Assembly (NCBI RefSeq): GCF_014845095.1
Contig: NZ_NKUG01000077.1
Location: 23,964-87,963, forward strand
Source of the DNA: Methylobacterium bullatum
GTDB lineage: Bacteria > Pseudomonadota > Alphaproteobacteria > Rhizobiales > Beijerinckiaceae
Direction of reading: 5' to 3'
DNA: 64,000 nt
Below, piece after piece: positions 29,115 through 40,752 of the stretch. The position numbers were made by a program, and so were the translations under genes. Numbering within the stretch: position 1 is the stretch's first letter; each line of letters starts with the position of its first letter. The notes beneath the pieces were generated by a model that did no database searches, was not told the origin of the DNA, and was given only the letters and a program-made list of their open reading frames with translations.

Positions 29115-30788
29115 ATGCCCTCAGACATCGAGATCGCCCGCGCGGCAACCCTGAAGCCGATCACGCAGGTGGCCGAGACGATCGGCATTCCGGACGAGGC
29201 GCTGCATCATTACGGCCGGCACATCGCCAAGATCGACCACGCCTTCATCAAGTCGCTGGAATCGAAGCCCGAGGGCAAGCTCGTCCTCGTCACCGCCATC
29301 AGCCCGACCCCGGCCGGCGAGGGCAAGACCACCACGACGGTGGGTCTCGGCGACGCGCTGAACCGCATCGGCAAGAAGACGGTGATGTGTCTGCGCGAGC
29401 CCTCGCTCGGCCCGTGCTTCGGGATGAAGGGGGGTGCCGCCGGCGGCGGCAAGGCCCAGGTCGTGCCGATGGAGCAGATCAACCTGCACTTCACCGGCGA
29501 TTTCCACGCCATCACTTCGGCGCACAGCCTCGCCGCCGCCCTCATCGACAACCACGTCTACTGGGCCAACGAGCTCAACATCGACGTGCGCCGCATCCAT
29601 TGGCGCCGGGTCGTCGACATGAACGACCGCGCCCTGCGGTCGATCACCCAGTCGCTGGGTGGCGTCGCCAACGGCTTCCCGCGCGAGGACGGGTTCGACA
29701 TCACCGTGGCCTCGGAAGTCATGGCGGTGTTCTGCCTCGCCCGTGACCTCGACGACCTCGAGGCCCGCCTCGGCCGCATCGTCATCGCCGAGACCCGCGA
29801 CCGCAAGCCGGTGACGCTCGCCGACGTGAAGGCCACGGGTGCGATGACCGTGCTCCTCAAGGACGCGCTGCAGCCGAACCTCGTCCAGACCCTGGAGGGC
29901 AACCCCGCCCTGATCCATGGCGGCCCCTTCGCCAATATCGCCCATGGCTGCAACTCGGTGATCGCCACCCGCGCCGGCCTCAAGCTCGGCGACTACGTGG
30001 TCACCGAAGCCGGCTTCGGCGCGGATCTCGGCGCCGAGAAGTTCATCGACATCAAGTGCCGGCAGGCGGGGCTGAAGCCCTCGGCGGTGGTCATCGTCGC
30101 CACGGTGCGCGCCCTCAAGATGCATGGCGGCGTCTCCAAGAAGGAACTCGGCTCCGAGAACCTCGACGCCCTGGAGAAGGGCTTCGCCAACCTCGCCCGC
30201 CACGTGGAGAACGTGCGCGGCTTCGGCCTGCCCGTGGTCATCGGCGTCAACCACTTCTATGCCGACACCGATGCCGAGCACGCCAAGCTGAAGGAGCTGT
30301 GCCGCGACAAGCTCCAGGTCGAGGCCATCACCTGCAAGCATTGGGCGGAAGGCGGAGCCGGCGCCGAGGAGCTGGCGCAGGCCGTGGTCAAGCTGGCCGA
30401 GGGCGAGCAGAAGCCGCTGACCTTCGCCTACGAGACCGAGACCAAGCTCACCGACAAGGTCAAGACCATCGCCACCAAGCTCTACGGCGCGGGCGACATC
30501 CAGGTGGAATCCAAGGCCGCCACCAAGCTCGCCCAGTTCGAGAAGGACGGCTACGGCAACCTGCCGGTCTGCATGGCCAAGACACAGTACTCGTTCTCCA
30601 CCGACCCGAACCTGATGGGCGCGCCCTCGGGCCACACCATCTCGGTGCGCGACGTGCGGCTCTCGGCCGGCGCCGGCTTCGTCGTGGTGATCTGCGGTGA
30701 GATCATGACCATGCCCGGCCTGCCCAAGGTCCCCGCCTCGGAGGGCATCCATCTCGATGCCGACGGGCAGATCGAAGGCCTGTTCTAG
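29115..30788 (+). CDS. ftfL: Formate--tetrahydrofolate ligase
   Basis: ATP-dependent formation of 10-formyl-tetrahydrofolate from formate; in Methylobacterium this is the branch that sends C1 units into the serine cycle. The length of 557 residues matches FtfL of that genus. Key motifs are the P-loop TPAGEGKT (65-72), [20 protein letters not shown], the folate region [17 protein letters not shown] and [20 protein letters not shown]. The ATG has a GGGAGAG ribosome-binding site. Confidence 0.97.
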   Translation: MPSDIEIARAATLKPITQVAETIGIPDEALHHYGRHIAKIDHAFIKSLESKPEGKLVLVTAISPTPAGEGKTTTTVGLGDALNRIGKKTVMCLREPSLGPCFGMKGGAAGGGKAQVVPMEQINLHFTGDFHAITSAHSLAAALIDNHVYWANELNIDVRRIHWRRVVDMNDRALRSITQSLGGVANGFPREDGFDITVASEVMAVFCLARDLDDLEARLGRIVIAETRDRKPVTLADVKATGAMTVLLKDALQPNLVQTLEGNPALIHGGPFANIAHGCNSVIATRAGLKLGDYVVTEAGFGADLGAEKFIDIKCRQAGLKPSAVVIVATVRALKMHGGVSKKELGSENLDALEKGFANLARHVENVRGFGLPVVIGVNHFYADTDAEHAKLKELCRDKLQVEAITCKHWAEGGAGAEELAQAVVKLAEGEQKPLTFAYETETKLTDKVKTIATKLYGAGDIQVESKAATKLAQFEKDGYGNLPVCMAKTQYSFSTDPNLMGAPSGHTISVRDVRLSAGAGFVVVICGEIMTMPGLPKVPASEGIHLDADGQIEGLF

Positions 30789-30802
30789 CCGGACGCCAGC
30801 GG

Positions 30803-30824
30803 CCCCTCCCCTGTCGGGGAGGGG
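30803..30824 (+). terminator. Hairpin after ftfL
   Basis: Perfect 9-bp stem CCCCTCCCC / GGGGAGGGG with a TGTC loop, 14 bases past the ftfL stop. No T-tract follows. It looks like the short C-rich palindromes common between Methylobacterium genes and may act as terminator or stabiliser. Confidence 0.55.
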
Positions 30825-30900
30825 TGCCTGCCCGGCCTCGCGTGATCCCTCGCCCCGGTTGTGATAGCCGGGTCGGCATGCAGTCCCGCCGGCCCCGCTC

Positions 30901-31587
30901 ATGATTCCCTGGCTCGTCCTCGACACCGCACCGATCCCCGGGGATGCGGGCCAGTTGCGGCTGCTTCAGCGCGGCACCGAATTCTCGATCCAGCTCGGAC
31001 ATAACGAGCTGATGAACAGCCGCCTCAGCGGCTCGGAGAAGGCGCTGGCGACCCTCGCGGCGGAGCGGGTCGGAGGCCGCGCGGGGGCGCGTTTCCTCAT
31101 CGGCGGTCTCGGCATGGGCTTCACCCTGCGGGCGGCACTCGATGCCCTGCGGCCCGACGCCGAACTCGTCGTGGCGGAACTGGTGCCGAACGTGGTGGAT
31201 TGGGTGCGCGGGCCGCTCCGGGATCTGTCGGCCGATGCGCTGTCGGACCAGCGGGTGACGTTGCGGATCGGCGACGTGGTCGCCGCGATCCGCGCGGACA
31301 GTTCGGCGTACGACGCCATCCTGCTCGACGTCGACAACGGCCCCGACGGCCTCACCCGGCCCGAAAACGACAGGCTCTACAACGAGATGGGTCTGGCTGC
31401 CGCCATGGCGGCTTTGCGGGTGGGTGGGGTGCTGGCGGTGTGGTCCGCCCATCCCGACAGGCACTTCACCCAGCGCCTGCGCCGGGGCGGGTTTTCCGTG
31501 GAGGAGGTGCCGGTGCGGGCCAATGTCACGAGCGGCGCCCGCCACACGATCTGGCTCGCTTCGAAGTCCGGCCGCGCCCGGCGCTGA
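30901..31587 (+). CDS. Spermidine synthase-like SAM-dependent protein
   Basis: Rossmann-fold protein of 228 residues related to polyamine aminopropyltransferases. The cofactor motif is FLIGGLGMGFTLRAAL, followed by the acidic strand end ELVVAELVPNVVDW and the DAILLDVDNGPDG block. The N-terminal region (LVLDTAPIPGDAGQLRLLQR) resembles the substrate-side beta-domain. It is shorter than true SpeE (about 280 residues), so whether it makes spermidine is unproven. No speD nearby. Confidence 0.72.
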   Translation: MIPWLVLDTAPIPGDAGQLRLLQRGTEFSIQLGHNELMNSRLSGSEKALATLAAERVGGRAGARFLIGGLGMGFTLRAALDALRPDAELVVAELVPNVVDWVRGPLRDLSADALSDQRVTLRIGDVVAAIRADSSAYDAILLDVDNGPDGLTRPENDRLYNEMGLAAAMAALRVGGVLAVWSAHPDRHFTQRLRRGGFSVEEVPVRANVTSGARHTIWLASKSGRARR

Positions 31588-31602
31588 AGCCAGAGGAGCG
31601 TG

Positions 31603-31821
31603 TCAGGCCGAGTGTCGACCGCGCTCCAGGCGTCGGTTGAGGCGGGTTACGCCATAGATTTCAGCGAGTTGGCGTCGGGCCGCCTTCACCGGCGCGTCGT
31701 CGCGCTCGGTGCGGGCCGCCGCGATGACGCGCAGCGTATGCGCCACGCAAAGCTCCAGACGGACCGTGGCTGCACCGTCCGGCGGTCGCCGATCCTGGAC
31801 CGGATTCTCGGCAATGGTCAT
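31603..31821 (-). CDS. Small basic hypothetical protein
   Basis: Unrecognised 72-residue protein (begins MTIAENPVQDRRPPDGAATV, ends in an arginine-rich helix). The ATG at 31821 has a purine-rich GAGGGGG about 8 bases upstream, which is the main support. No membrane segment. It converges with the spermidine-synthase-like gene. Confidence 0.45.
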   Translation of the reverse strand: MTIAENPVQDRRPPDGAATVRLELCVAHTLRVIAAARTERDDAPVKAARRQLAEIYGVTRLNRRLERGRHSA

Positions 31822-31942
31822 GCGGCAAGCCCCCTCGATCATGACGAACGGGACCGGGTCTAACTGCGCCATGCGGCGGCCATTGGGTGGAGACTGGGCC
31901 ACACGGTGACAGCTTGGCCATGGCGCCGACGCGTGGCGGTGC

Positions 31943-32251
31943 TCAGTCGCGCGTGCTGCCCTCGTTGAACTTGTCGCGGCAGACATATCCGACGAAGCAT
32001 TTGGCCACGTCACGGGTGAGTTCGTAGGCGGGCTTGGGCGCTTCCGGCAGGGGGCAGAAGCCGCCGTCGCGGACGATCCTGTCGTAGGTGATCGGCCCCG
32101 TGGTCATCACGATGGCGCCGACGCGGTTCACCAGGGCGGCGGCGTCGGCGCAGAGCATGGCGGGGGTCGCGGGCCGCTCCTGTGCCGAAACAGTGAGCGG
32201 AGCCAGGACGATACAGGCGGCGAGCGCGGATCTCATGGCACAGGATCTCAT
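31943..32251 (-). CDS. Small secreted cysteine-containing protein
   Basis: Unrecognised 102-residue exported protein. The signal peptide is ALAACIVLAPLTVSAQ; the mature part has four cysteines (AMLCADA, GGFCPLP, AKCFVGYVC) that could form two disulfides. Two in-frame ATGs (32251 and 32236) lie within a short direct repeat GGATCTCATGGC; the upstream one is reported. Confidence 0.6.
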   Translation of the reverse strand: MRSCAMRSALAACIVLAPLTVSAQERPATPAMLCADAAALVNRVGAIVMTTGPITYDRIVRDGGFCPLPEAPKPAYELTRDVAKCFVGYVCRDKFNEGSTRD

Positions 32252-32358
32252 GGCGGAGCGATCGTTTCGAGCGGGGTGCCGGGCGGATGCGCCGCCCGGT
32301 GGGAGCGGAGGATAGCGCCGGGCGGCACCGCCGCCAATCCGCCGGGTGACGCCCTCTC

Positions 32359-32949
32359 TCACGCCGCCCGTTTCAGCGGCTCGGCCGCGGCGGCCACCGC
32401 CAGGGTGAAGTCCAGCGCCTCGTCGAGCCCCTCCCGCCAGAGGGAGATCGGCGTCGGACGGGCCAGGACGAGAGCCCCCTCCGCATCGCCATCGGCCAGG
32501 GTCACGACGGCGCCGAGCTTCGTGGCGAGTCCGCGCATGGGTCCGTTCCGGCTGAGACAACGGACATGCAGGTCGCGGACGCCGCGGTTGCGCGCCGCCG
32601 AGACGATCCGCCGGAAGAGGGCGTGGCCGAGGCCGTTGCGGCGGAAACCGCGCTCCACGGCGAAGGCCGCCTCCGCGTCGCGGCCGAGGCTCAGCCCCGG
32701 CACGGGGCCGGTGAGCGGGCGCAATTCGCCGAGCGCTCGCAGCGTCCCCTCGACGAAGCCGCCGAAGACCAGCCCCTCGACCGTGAGGGCGCGGGCCGCA
32801 TACGCGACGGCCGCCGCATCGCTCAGGGCGGCCATGAAGCGGTTGGCTCTGGTATCGGGGTCGAGCCGCAGGAAATAGGCCTCGACCATGGCACGGTCGC
32901 TGGGCCAGAGGCGCCGGACATTCGGTCCGGTCGGAATCGTGTCGGGCAT
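32359..32949 (-). CDS. GNAT-family N-acetyltransferase
   Basis: Probable acyl-CoA-dependent acetyltransferase of 196 residues. The fold starts with VRRLWPSDRAMVEAYFLRL; the acetyl-CoA-binding segment is the RGFRRNGLGHALFRRIVSAA motif, followed by RNRGVRDLHVRCLSRNGPMR. Substrate unknown. The start is the ATG at 32949; earlier in-frame sequence looks non-coding. Confidence 0.78.
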   Translation of the reverse strand: MPDTIPTGPNVRRLWPSDRAMVEAYFLRLDPDTRANRFMAALSDAAAVAYAARALTVEGLVFGGFVEGTLRALGELRPLTGPVPGLSLGRDAEAAFAVERGFRRNGLGHALFRRIVSAARNRGVRDLHVRCLSRNGPMRGLATKLGAVVTLADGDAEGALVLARPTPISLWREGLDEALDFTLAVAAAAEPLKRAA

Positions 32950-33197
32950 CGTGGTGCCGTACTCCAGAATGACAACGCGCAGGCTGCGCGGGCTCCGGGC
33001 GTAACCTCCCTCGAGGAGGCCACCAGATGGCATCGGCCTCGGTTTTGTGCAACGCAACAAAACGTCATCCCGCCGGCGCGCCACGCTTGATCCCCCCGGC
33101 GACGCGCGGCAGACCGGTCTTCGGGCCTGTCGCCGGACCGGTTCCATCTACGTGCGCGCGGCCATCGCGCCGTCTCGTATCCGAGGTCGCCATCGTC

Positions 33198-34427
33198 GTG
33201 AGTCCCCCCTCAGGTTCCGCCCCGTCCGCCGGTTCGCAGGGCGGCGATTCTCCTCCCGGTCCGGTCGCGGCACGCTACGACATGCTGGTCTCGTCCGGCG
33301 CCATCGAGCGCGACCCGGCCCAGATCCATCTGGTGCAGGCCCTCGACAGGCTGGTCCAGGATCTCGACCGGCGCAGACGGGCGAAGAAGGGCAGCGCGCT
33401 CGGCTGGCTGTTCGGGCGCAGCGGTGACGGAGAAGGCCCGCCCAAGGGTCTCTACATCTGGGGCTCCGTCGGGCGCGGCAAGACCATGCTGATGGACCTG
33501 TTCCACGAGGCGGCGCCGGGCAAGAAACGCCGCGTCCATTTCCACGGCTTCCTGTCGGATGCCCATGAGCGCATCCATGCCCACCGGCAGGCACTCAAGG
33601 CGGGCACGGCCAAGGGTGACGACCCGATCCCGGTGGTGGCGGACGCCCTGGCCGACGAGGCGACGCTGCTCTGCTTCGACGAGTTCACGGTCACCGACAT
33701 CGCCGATGCGATGATCCTCGGCCGGCTGTTCGGGGCGCTGTTCAAGCGCGGCGTCACCGTGGTGGCGACCTCCAACGTCGAGCCGGACCGGCTCTACGAG
33801 GGCGGACTGAACCGCGCGCTGTTCCTGCCCTTCGTCGCGGAGCTGAAGAACCGGGTCGAGATCCTGCGCCTCGATTCCCGCACGGATTTCCGCCTGGAGA
33901 AGCTCGGCGGTGCCTCGGTCTATCACGTGCCCGCCGACGAGGCGGCCGAGGCCGCCCTCACTCAGGCCTTCAAGGGCCTCACCGGCAAGGCGAGGGGCAA
34001 GCCGGCCACGATCCGGGTGAAGGGCCGCGAGGTGGCCGTGCCGGAGGAGGCCGCCGGCGTCGCCCGGTTCGGCTTCGCCGATCTCTGCGCCCAGCCGCTC
34101 GGCGCCTCCGACTACATGGCCATCGCCCAGTCGTTCCAGACGGTGATCGTCTCGGGAATCCCGGTGATGGGCGAGGCGAACCGCAACGAGGCCAAGCGCT
34201 TCATCACCCTCGTCGATACGTTCTACGACGCCCACGTGAAGCTCATCGCCTCGGCGGCGGCCGAGCCGACCGGTCTCTACACGGCGACCGAGGGCCGCGA
34301 GGCGTTCGAATTCGATCGCACGGTCTCGCGCCTCATCGAGATGCGCTCGTCGGAATACCTCGCCTTGCCCCATGGGCGGGGGGATTCCGAGGCGAGCGGG
34401 TCCAGCTCCGGTCTCGTGGAGACCTGA
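33198..34427 (+). CDS. zapE: Cell division protein ZapE (AFG1-like ATPase)
   Basis: AAA+-like ATPase associated with the division ring, 409 residues. Walker A is WGSVGRGKTMLMDLF, Walker B is LLCFDEFTVTDIADAM, and sensor-like TSNVEPDRLYEGGLNR follows, all hallmark AFG1/ZapE blocks. The C-terminus has QFQTVIVSGIPVM-like and RFITLVDTFYDAHVKL segments. The start is a GTG at 33198 with GAGG upstream; the open frame extends 57 codons further but looks non-coding. Confidence 0.88.
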   Translation: MSPPSGSAPSAGSQGGDSPPGPVAARYDMLVSSGAIERDPAQIHLVQALDRLVQDLDRRRRAKKGSALGWLFGRSGDGEGPPKGLYIWGSVGRGKTMLMDLFHEAAPGKKRRVHFHGFLSDAHERIHAHRQALKAGTAKGDDPIPVVADALADEATLLCFDEFTVTDIADAMILGRLFGALFKRGVTVVATSNVEPDRLYEGGLNRALFLPFVAELKNRVEILRLDSRTDFRLEKLGGASVYHVPADEAAEAALTQAFKGLTGKARGKPATIRVKGREVAVPEEAAGVARFGFADLCAQPLGASDYMAIAQSFQTVIVSGIPVMGEANRNEAKRFITLVDTFYDAHVKLIASAAAEPTGLYTATEGREAFEFDRTVSRLIEMRSSEYLALPHGRGDSEASGSSSGLVET

Positions 34428-34460
34428 TCGCCCGTTTGCGGTGGTTCTGAAAGGCTTTGC

Positions 34461-34567
34461 CTCCTCCTGAGGGGCCGTGTAGCGGCTTTGAGGGAGGGCT
34501 CCTTAGGATCGCGCGACGACTGGAGGCCTCCTTCGAGGCCCGCTGACGCGGGCACCTCAGGATGAGG
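34461..34567. repeat. Palindromic intergenic repeat, copy 1
   Basis: About 107 bp starting CCTCCTCCTGAGG and ending CCTCAGGATGAGG, nearly an inverted pair of 13-bp ends (one mismatch). It includes the core CTGGAGGCCTCCTTCGAGGC. It is clearly homologous to the element at 37967-38077. Looks like a dispersed REP/MITE-type repeat. Confidence 0.82.
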
Positions 34568-35070
34568 TGGTCCGCCGGGATGATCCACCTTGGCATGAGC
34601 ATCTGAGCGGACCGACCGATCGGGCAATGTGACCGCAGCGATATCGGCGTGATTCGAAAGGTTTGGCCCTCAGCCGGAGCGATGTCGGCAGGGGCGGCAT
34701 AGACAACGAGCGACCGTCGAAAGCGTCGCACGGTCCCGATGCGCGCCGTGCGCAACAGCACATCGAATCCGCGGCCGAGCTTCGCGAAAGCGGCGCCCGT
34801 GGCTGCCGGCCGTTGCACTGCAGCACCCCGACCGTTTAATTGGATTCATTATGAGGTACGGGGCGTGGGCGCTTCGTGCACTGCGACGGCTCCCTGTCGA
34901 GGGGCGCCGGATCCGCTGCCGCACCTCAAAGACGTTTCGATGCGGGACGGCGACCATGTCGCGCGCGCCCCGCGCCTGACTGACGACCTCCGAGGTATTC
35001 GCGAGCCCGACGGATTGGTGGCCAGCCGATCTCGTCCGGTCCGTGGCCTGAGCGATGACAGGATACACCG
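34568..35070. other. Intergenic region upstream of iorA
   Basis: About 500 bases with no convincing gene. It presumably contains the promoter of the molybdenum hydroxylase operon; a more AT-rich patch is at about 34835-34855. No regulatory RNA recognised. Confidence 0.4.
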
Positions 35071-35546
35071 ATGATCAAACTCACCGTGAACGGGGCTGAA
35101 CGCAGCTTCGACGGCGATCCCGATATGCCGCTGCTGTGGTTCCTGCGCGACGAAGTCGGCCTCACCGGCACCAAGTTCGGCTGCGGCCAGGCCCTCTGCG
35201 GCGCCTGCACCATCCATCTCGGCGGCACCGCCGTGCGCGGCTGCGTCACCCCCATCTCCGCGGCCGAGGGCCAGGAGGTGGTGACCATCGAGGGGCTTTC
35301 CCCCGACGGCAACCACCCGGTCCAGGCGGCGTGGCGCGACCTCAACGTCTCGCAATGCGGCTACTGCCAGTGCGGGCAGATGATGCAGGCGGCCTCCCTC
35401 CTCAAGGAGACCCCGAAGCCCAGCGACGACCAGATCGACGAGGCCATGAGCGGCAACCTCTGCCGCTGTGGCACCTATCCGCGCATCCGCGCCGCGATCC
35501 ACCAGGCCGCCGGAAACGCGCCGGCCGCCAACAAGGGAGAGCGCCT

Positions 35547-35550
<4 letters not shown>
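35071..35550 (+). CDS. Molybdenum hydroxylase small subunit, 2x[2Fe-2S]
   Basis: Electron-transfer subunit of an isoquinoline 1-oxidoreductase/aldehyde oxidase-type enzyme, 159 residues. The plant-type ferredoxin cluster is bound by [15 protein letters not shown] plus a later cysteine (RGCVTP); the second cluster is bound by [11 protein letters not shown] and [15 protein letters not shown]. No signal peptide; probably carried across the membrane with the Tat-targeted large subunit. Its TGA overlaps the GTG of the next gene. Confidence 0.92.
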
Positions 35551-37895
<2,345 letters not shown>

Positions 37896-37966
37896 ACACA
37901 AAGACCCTTCGGCCCGAAGACTTGGGCCGGAGGGTCACATCGTTCGACACGTGATCCAGTCCTCCA

Positions 37967-38077
37967 CCTCATCCTGAGGTGCCGCGAAGCGGCCTCGAAG
38001 GAGGGGTCCAGCGCCGACTGCGCGAACTGGAGGCCTCCTTCGAGGCCTCCGCTGCGCTCCGGCGCCTCAGGATGAGG
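37967..38077. repeat. Palindromic intergenic repeat, copy 2
   Basis: 111 bp with perfect 13-bp terminal inverted repeats CCTCATCCTGAGG and CCTCAGGATGAGG. The interior contains AACTGGAGGCCTCCTTCGAGGC and GCGGCCTCGAAGGAGG, which match the copy at 34461-34567. It lies between the convergent iorB-like and metal transporter genes. Confidence 0.88.
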
Positions 38078-38115
38078 TACCGAATGGGAATGAGGCCGGC
38101 GAGGGTGCCGTCCTT

Positions 38116-38889
38116 CTATCTCACAGCCAAGACCCGCGCCTCCCGGCCTTCCTCCCGATACTCGCCCCAGGCCTGTTTCAGGATCTGGATCGAGGAGGTG
38201 AGGAAGATGCCGGCCATGAGGGCGGCGACCGCGAGGTCCGGCCAGGCCGACGTGGTGCCCCAGACGGCGAGCGCCGCGCCCATCACCACGATGTTGCCGA
38301 TGGCGTCGTTGCGCGAGCACAGCCAGACGGAGCGGACGTTGGCGTCGCCGTCCTTGTAGCGCATCAGCAGCAGGACCGAGGCGACGTTGGCGGCGAGCGC
38401 CAGCAGGCCGATGCCGCCCATCCATTCCGCGCTCGGCACGCCGAGGACGAGGGTCTGGTAGAGCGTCGAGCCGAAGACCCAGACCGCCATCAGGCTGAGG
38501 CTCACCCCCTTGGCCAGGGCCGCCAACGAGCGGGTGCGCAGGCTCGCGCCGATGACCGCGAGGCTGAGGCCGTAGGTGACGGTGTCGGCCAGGAAATCGA
38601 GGGCGTCCGCCTTCAGCGCCTGCGATCCGGCCGCCTGGCCCGCCGCCATCTCTGTGACGAACATCGCGCCGTTGAGGGCGATGACGAGCCACAGCACCCG
38701 CTTGTAGCGCGGATCGACCCCGTCGAAGACCGGAACGCCGCCGCCGCAGCCGCAGGATTCCTCGTGCGCCGAGGCTGTCGGAGCGTGCGGCGCGACGGCA
38801 TGGTGATGCCCGTCGCCGGGTGCATGAGCATGCGCGTGTGTGTGGATGGCGGTCTGGTTCTGGCTCGTGCCGCAGCAGGATTCGGCCAT
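38116..38889 (-). CDS. CDF-family cation efflux protein
   Basis: Inner-membrane proton/metal antiporter of 257 residues. A histidine- and cysteine-rich N-terminus (HTHAHAHAPGDGHHH, CGCGGG) probably binds the metal. The membrane part has five to six helices with the metal-site helix ALDFLADTVTYGLSL and a second in SRNDAIGNIVVM. It lacks the usual C-terminal cytoplasmic domain. The divergent MerR regulator and shared promoter imply induction by the exported metal; zinc, cobalt or cadmium are candidates. Confidence 0.87.
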   Translation of the reverse strand: MAESCCGTSQNQTAIHTHAHAHAPGDGHHHAVAPHAPTASAHEESCGCGGGVPVFDGVDPRYKRVLWLVIALNGAMFVTEMAAGQAAGSQALKADALDFLADTVTYGLSLAVIGASLRTRSLAALAKGVSLSLMAVWVFGSTLYQTLVLGVPSAEWMGGIGLLALAANVASVLLLMRYKDGDANVRSVWLCSRNDAIGNIVVMGAALAVWGTTSAWPDLAVAALMAGIFLTSSIQILKQAWGEYREEGREARVLAVR

Positions 38890-38919
38890 GGCTGTCTCCT
38901 CGTTTCGTCGTTAGACAGG

Positions 38920-38950
38920 AGCCTACAAGCTCTAGCGACTAGAGGATCAA
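38920..38950 (-). promoter_or_regulatory. MerR-type promoter of the CDF gene with palindromic operator
   Basis: On the minus strand, -35 TTGATC (38950-38945) and -10 TAGGCT (38925-38920) are 19 bp apart, the over-long spacing that MerR proteins correct by twisting DNA. The spacer holds the operator CTCTAG-TCG-CTAGAG (38944-38930), a perfect dyad centred as expected. It lies just upstream of the CDF start and also in front of the divergent regulator. Confidence 0.82.
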
Positions 38951-38957
38951 GCGGAAA

Positions 38958-39404
38958 ATGACGTTCTCGATCGGAATCCTGTCGCGCCGCGCCGGGGTGA
39001 AGGTGCCGACGATCCGCTATTACGAGCAGGTCGGGCTGATGCCCTCGCCCCCGCGCACCGACGGGCAGCAGCGCCGTTATGGCGACGCCGAGGTGGCGCG
39101 GCTCAACTTCATCCGGCACGCGCGCGAGCTCGGCTTCGAGGTCGATGCGATTCGCGAACTTCTCGCCATGAGCGCGCAGCCGGAGGAATCCTGCGCCGAG
39201 GTGGACCGCCTGGCGCGACGCCACCTGGCGGAGGTGGAGCAGCGCATTGCCCGGCTGGTCTCCCTGCGCACGGAATTGCAGCGCATGGTGACGGAATGCG
39301 GCCACGGGCGGGTGGGCGAGCGCCGGGTCATCCAGGTTCTGGCGGATCACGGCGAATGCGACCACGACCATGGCGGTGCGCGGCCGGGATTCGCCGAGGC
39401 GTAA
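38958..39404 (+). CDS. MerR-family metal-responsive regulator
   Basis: 148-residue regulator. The winged helix is FSIGILSRRAGVKVPTIRYY with EQVGLMPSPPRTDGQQRRY; a dimerisation helix (about 80-115) follows. Metal-binding candidates are the cysteine in EESCAEV, CGHG near 114 and the C-terminal CDHDHGG. It most resembles the zinc/cadmium/lead branch. It is divergent from the CDF gene and presumably activates it and represses itself from the shared operator. Confidence 0.88.
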   Translation: MTFSIGILSRRAGVKVPTIRYYEQVGLMPSPPRTDGQQRRYGDAEVARLNFIRHARELGFEVDAIRELLAMSAQPEESCAEVDRLARRHLAEVEQRIARLVSLRTELQRMVTECGHGRVGERRVIQVLADHGECDHDHGGARPGFAEA

Positions 39405-39478
39405 ACTTCGCCGCTCCGGCGGAGCCGAAGAGGCGGGCGGCGGGTTGTCCCGTCACAGCCCCCCGTTGAGGATGCCCC

Positions 39479-39874
39479 ATGTTTCAGAGACCCCGTTCCT
39501 TCGCCGCCGTACTGGCCGCCGGATTCGCCGCCAGCCTCGTGGCCGGCCCGGTCCTCGCCTCCCCGTGTTCGGAGGAGATCGCGCGCCTCGAAGCGAAGGT
39601 GAAGGAGGAGGCGACCGGCGCCATCTCGGCCTCGACCTCGGGCAAGGCGGCGGCCGGCGCGCGGGAAGGCCAGGGAGAGACCGGGCAGGCAGGCAACGCC
39701 TCGACCCCGGCCGCTCCGCCGGAGAAATCCGCCGAGGCCGGCAAGGGCTCCGATGCGGCGATGCAGGCCAAGGTCGCCCTGGACGAGGCCCGCACCGCCG
39801 ACGGCAAGGGCGACGCCCAGGCCTGTAACGCCGCGCTGCAGCGCGCCAAGAGCCAGCTTGCCACGGCTCCGTGA
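39479..39874 (+). CDS. Small secreted alanine-rich hypothetical protein
   Basis: Unrecognised 131-residue exported protein: signal peptide (FAAVLAAGFAASLVAGPVLA), then a low-complexity Ala/Gly/Glu-rich helical body with two cysteines (SPCSEEI and QACNAAL) that may pair. Similar small periplasmic proteins are common in Methylobacterium; function unknown. Confidence 0.6.
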   Translation: MFQRPRSFAAVLAAGFAASLVAGPVLASPCSEEIARLEAKVKEEATGAISASTSGKAAAGAREGQGETGQAGNASTPAAPPEKSAEAGKGSDAAMQAKVALDEARTADGKGDAQACNAALQRAKSQLATAP

Positions 39875-40135
39875 GCGCGGGCGCACCGGCCGGGGGAGCC
39901 CGGCACGGTGCCTGTGGCCCGCAGGATGGCCCGTTGCGCGATGGCGCGGCGGGTCGTGGGGATGTCCCGGCAAAGCGTGAAAAGAGAAGTTTCTTCTTTT
40001 GAGGCCGTCTCGGACATCCGCCTCGACCGGCGTCGTATCGGCACGGACGCGGACTGCGTGCCGGCTCGCCCGTCCCTTGTCTTTCAGGCGGCGTGGGAAG
40101 GCCGCCGCCGTCGATGGAGGATCCCTTCGGGGGGC

Positions 40136-40357
40136 CTAGGCGGCGGCGCTGAGGGCGTGTTTGTTGCCCTGAATGCCGGCGCACAGATCATCGATCTCCG
40201 CAAGATCTAGACTTTCACCTGAGTGGCTTGCAATTGCATCGATCAGGTGATCTTGCCGAGGATCGAAGGGATGGCCCTGAAGGCGATAGAATTGATAGTA
40301 ACGCAATGCCGCCAATACGGTGTCGCGCTCTCGCACTGTGATGGTGATGGTCTGCAT
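40136..40357 (-). CDS. Small hypothetical protein
   Basis: Unrecognised 72-residue acidic protein starting MQTITITVRERDTVLAALRYYQFY, with two predicted helices and a helical C-terminal part (GESLDLAEIDDLCAGIQGNK). A purine-rich GGGGAG lies about 11 bases before the ATG at 40357. No signal or membrane segment. The balanced composition suggests a real gene. Confidence 0.6.
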   Translation of the reverse strand: MQTITITVRERDTVLAALRYYQFYRLQGHPFDPRQDHLIDAIASHSGESLDLAEIDDLCAGIQGNKHALSAAA

Positions 40358-40752
40358 TCTTTGAAGATCTCCCCTTCGTGCAGTTTTTGCTCTCCGAACA
40401 CTTGAATCCGACTCAGCGAGCGAGAGCGTTGTAACCCCGCTTCGGTGCAGCCGTCCACAGCCGGAAACCATTCGGTAACCCTGTCGGCGGGTCGGCCGAG
40501 GGGTCGGCCGGAGGCAACCCTTTGCAGGCGTGCCATTTCCTCCCGGAGGGACGGGCGGCGGATTTATTTCGCCCTGGAAATGTAAAATGTCATTGACAGG
40601 AAAGAGGAAAACTGGCGGCGCCCGGCAAAGCTCGGCCGCATGCGTCTTTCGCGGAATCGATAAAATTGTTCTTAACCAATCCGTGGGAGCCTTCTGGTCA
40701 CGACCGACTCACTCACCCGTGAGAAAGTCGAGTATGAGCGGAGCCACCCCTC
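40358..40752. other. Intergenic region upstream of the NepR-like gene
   Basis: About 395 bases, partly AT-rich (40555-40690). It contains a short direct repeat GGGTCGGCCG at about 40490-40510. A TTGACA at 40593-40598 has no matching -10. I looked for an EcfG-type GGAAC-N16/17-CGTT promoter and did not find one. Confidence 0.4.

Noticed and set aside
29121..30926. A 601-residue open frame antisense to ftfL
   Set aside because: Shadow of ftfL with the typical low-complexity composition.
40561..40752. EcfG-dependent promoter for the NepR-like gene
   Set aside because: No GGAAC with a CGTT at the proper distance could be found; only partial matches.
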